DNA of 6,810 nucleotides from Anaerolineales bacterium. Its GTDB lineage: Bacteria; Chloroflexota; Anaerolineae; Anaerolineales; DRMV01. The stretch covers positions 1 to 6,810 of the forward strand of contig WFUL01000015.1 in the NCBI GenBank assembly GCA_015484985.1, written 5' to 3'. Below, piece by piece: positions 5,472 to 6,810 of this stretch. A program made the translations under genes and the position numbers. Numbering within the stretch: the stretch's first letter is position 1; each line of letters starts with the position of its first letter. The notes under the pieces were generated by a model. The model worked only from the letters and a program-made list of their open reading frames with translations. It did no database searches and was not told where the DNA came from.

Positions 5472-6623
5472 ATGACGACGGGACGACAGTTAACCGTGGT
5501 GGTAGGCATGAGCGGGGGTGTGGACAGTTCCGTGGCCGCGGCCCTGTTGGTGCGGCAGGGTTATCGGGTTATCGGCGTCATGTTGCGTCTGTGGGCCGAA
5601 CCGGGTTGTGAACACCTGAATCGATGCTGCACCCCCGAGGCGATGCTGGCCGCCCACCAGGTGGCCCATCGGTTGGGCATTCCCTTTTATGTGTACGACG
5701 TGCGTCAGGTCTTCTACCGCACGGTGGTGCAGGCCTTCTTCCAGGGGTATGCCAGGGGCTGGACGCCCAATCCCTGCCTGGTCTGCAACGCCCACATCCG
5801 CTGGGGCGCCTTGCTCCACTACGCCCGGCAATTGGGCGCGGATTACTTCGCCACCGGGCACTATGCGCGCCTGCGCCGCACGGAGGACGGCCGCGTCCAA
5901 CTGCTGCGGGGCGTGGACCGGAACAAGGACCAATCGTACGTGCTCAGCGTGCTCACCCAGGAGCAGTTGCAGCATACGCTGCTGCCCATCGGGGAGTACA
6001 CCAAAGACCAGGTACGGCGAATGGCCGAGGAATGGGACCTGCCGGTGGCCCACCGGCGGGAGAGCCAGGATTTGTGCTTCCTGGCCGGGGAGGATTATCG
6101 GTCGTTCCTGGCCCGCCATCGGCCGGATTTGGAAAAGCCCGGTCCCATCCTGGACCTGGAAGGGCGCCTTCTGGGAACGCACCGGGGCCTGGCCTTCTAT
6201 ACCATCGGCCAGCGTCGCGGGCTGGGCCTGCGCACGGGGCGGCCCATGTACGTTCTGGCCAAGGACGTGGGCCGGAACGCCCTCATCGTAGGGCCCAGGG
6301 AGGCGAGAGGCAAGAAGTCCCTTATCGCCCGGGAGGTCAACTGGATTCTGGGGGAACCGCCCGCGGCCACCTTTCGGGCCGAGGTACAGATTCGGTACCG
6401 GGCCCGGGCCGTGCCCGCGTCCATCGCGTTGGTGGAAGACGGCCGGGCCTTCCGGGTGGCGTTCGACGAGCCGGTGTGGGACATCACCCCCGGTCAGCGC
6501 GCAGTGGTGTATCAGGGGGACCTCTGTCTGGGTGGGGGGACCATCGTGGCCGTGGAAGACGCGGCGTCGCCGGCGCTCGAGGTCTCGGCCATGGCATCCC
6601 GCCAGGAAGGGGGACAGGAATGA
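5472..6623 (+). CDS. mnmA: tRNA-specific 2-thiouridylase MnmA
   Basis: Cytosolic enzyme that uses ATP and a sulfur carrier to convert U34 to 2-thiouridine in tRNA-Gln(UUG), tRNA-Lys(UUU) and tRNA-Glu(UUC). The 383-aa protein is slightly longer than the E. coli one. The PP-loop SGGVDSS is at 14-20. NPCLVCN places C102 and C105, and ESQDLCF places C202; these match the three conserved cysteines used for catalysis or, as reported for some MnmA proteins, for holding an Fe-S cluster. ATGHYAR (127-133) and NKDQSYVL (151-158) are typical, followed by the C-terminal beta domains including FYTIGQRRGLG. A further RCC (51-53) is present. ATG at 5472 is preferred because GGGAG lies 8 nt upstream; an in-frame GTG at 5463 would add 3 residues. 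The stop overlaps the next start (ATGA). Confidence 0.96.
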   Translation: MTTGRQLTVVVGMSGGVDSSVAAALLVRQGYRVIGVMLRLWAEPGCEHLNRCCTPEAMLAAHQVAHRLGIPFYVYDVRQVFYRTVVQAFFQGYARGWTPNPCLVCNAHIRWGALLHYARQLGADYFATGHYARLRRTEDGRVQLLRGVDRNKDQSYVLSVLTQEQLQHTLLPIGEYTKDQVRRMAEEWDLPVAHRRESQDLCFLAGEDYRSFLARHRPDLEKPGPILDLEGRLLGTHRGLAFYTIGQRRGLGLRTGRPMYVLAKDVGRNALIVGPREARGKKSLIAREVNWILGEPPAATFRAEVQIRYRARAVPASIALVEDGRAFRVAFDEPVWDITPGQRAVVYQGDLCLGGGTIVAVEDAASPALEVSAMASRQEGGQE

Positions 6624-6810
6624 ACTGGCCGGGTTTCTGTTTTGGCCTGTTGTGGATTCCCGCCCTGGGGTTGGGCGTGTACGCCTGGCGAAGCCAGGGA
6701 GGATGGCTCTGGCTGGTGGCTTCTTTGTTTTTTGCCGCGGTGGGCTTTTTCGTGGGGCATGGGGTGGCCGTTGCCCTGGGCTGGGAATGGGGATGGGTGG
6801 GCCCTTGGGC
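6620..6810 (+). CDS. Small hydrophobic membrane protein of unknown function, N-terminal part, cut by the window edge
   Basis: I do not recognise a family. The visible 63 residues start MNWPGFCFGLLW and contain two likely transmembrane helices (about 6-22 and 29-53) separated by a short RSQGG turn. They are very rich in tryptophan and glycine (a WEWGWVGPW run at 55-63). The ATG at 6620 overlaps the mnmA stop as ATGA, and GGAAGGGGG lies 6 nt upstream, inside the mnmA coding end, so the two genes are translationally coupled. The frame stays open to the right edge. The link to tRNA modification is positional only. Confidence 0.72.
   Translation, partial: MNWPGFCFGLLWIPALGLGVYAWRSQGGWLWLVASLFFAAVGFFVGHGVAVALGWEWGWVGPW

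Noticed and set aside
5490..6182. 230-codon open frame on the minus strand inside mnmA
   Set aside because: It is the antisense shadow of the PP-loop and cysteine-motif region of mnmA, with no ribosome-binding site or recognisable domain.

Overview
The window comes from a GC-rich bacterium and is a compact, mostly housekeeping region centred on translation. The ~600-residue methionyl-tRNA synthetase, the C-terminally anchored NERD-like protein and the tRNAs without a genomically encoded CCA would fit a Chloroflexota (Anaerolineae-like) genome. That placement is a low-confidence impression; no marker here settles it.

Left part (1-4956, all on the minus strand, so read from right to left). A sigma70-type promoter (4977-5005) drives tRNA-Pro(UGG). 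It is followed by a tightly packed gene series: a 102-aa protein of unknown function, metG, a C-terminally membrane-anchored protein that looks like a degraded NERD domain, a family 2 glycosyltransferase of the dolichyl-phosphate glucosyltransferase (Alg5) type, rnhB (RNase HII), and a short-chain dehydrogenase that runs off the left edge. Gaps are 7-115 bp, one junction overlaps by 32 bp, and no intrinsic terminator is visible inside. The series could therefore be one transcript starting at the tRNA.

Middle (4957-5341). The two tRNA genes point away from each other. Between their promoters lies a non-coding, palindromic element: an 18-bp perfect hairpin inside ~55-nt imperfect inverted arms, inside a 12-bp perfect inverted repeat. 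It is bracketed by a perfect 20-bp direct repeat whose copies lie 10 bp and 3 bp from the two -35 boxes. It looks like a miniature or decayed mobile element inserted between two tRNA promoters. This is the least explained part of the window.

Right part (5303-6810, plus strand). A strong promoter drives tRNA-Gln(UUG), followed by a hairpin terminator and, 20 bp later, mnmA, the tRNA 2-thiouridylase. MnmA thiolates U34 of exactly this tRNA (with Lys and Glu tRNAs), so substrate and enzyme are adjacent and possibly partly co-transcribed. An ATGA overlap then leads into a partial gene for a small hydrophobic membrane protein cut by the right edge.

Apart from the intergenic element, the degenerate NERD-like protein and the 102-aa orphan, the content is conventional. 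I see no CRISPR array, transposase gene, defence system or biosynthetic cluster.
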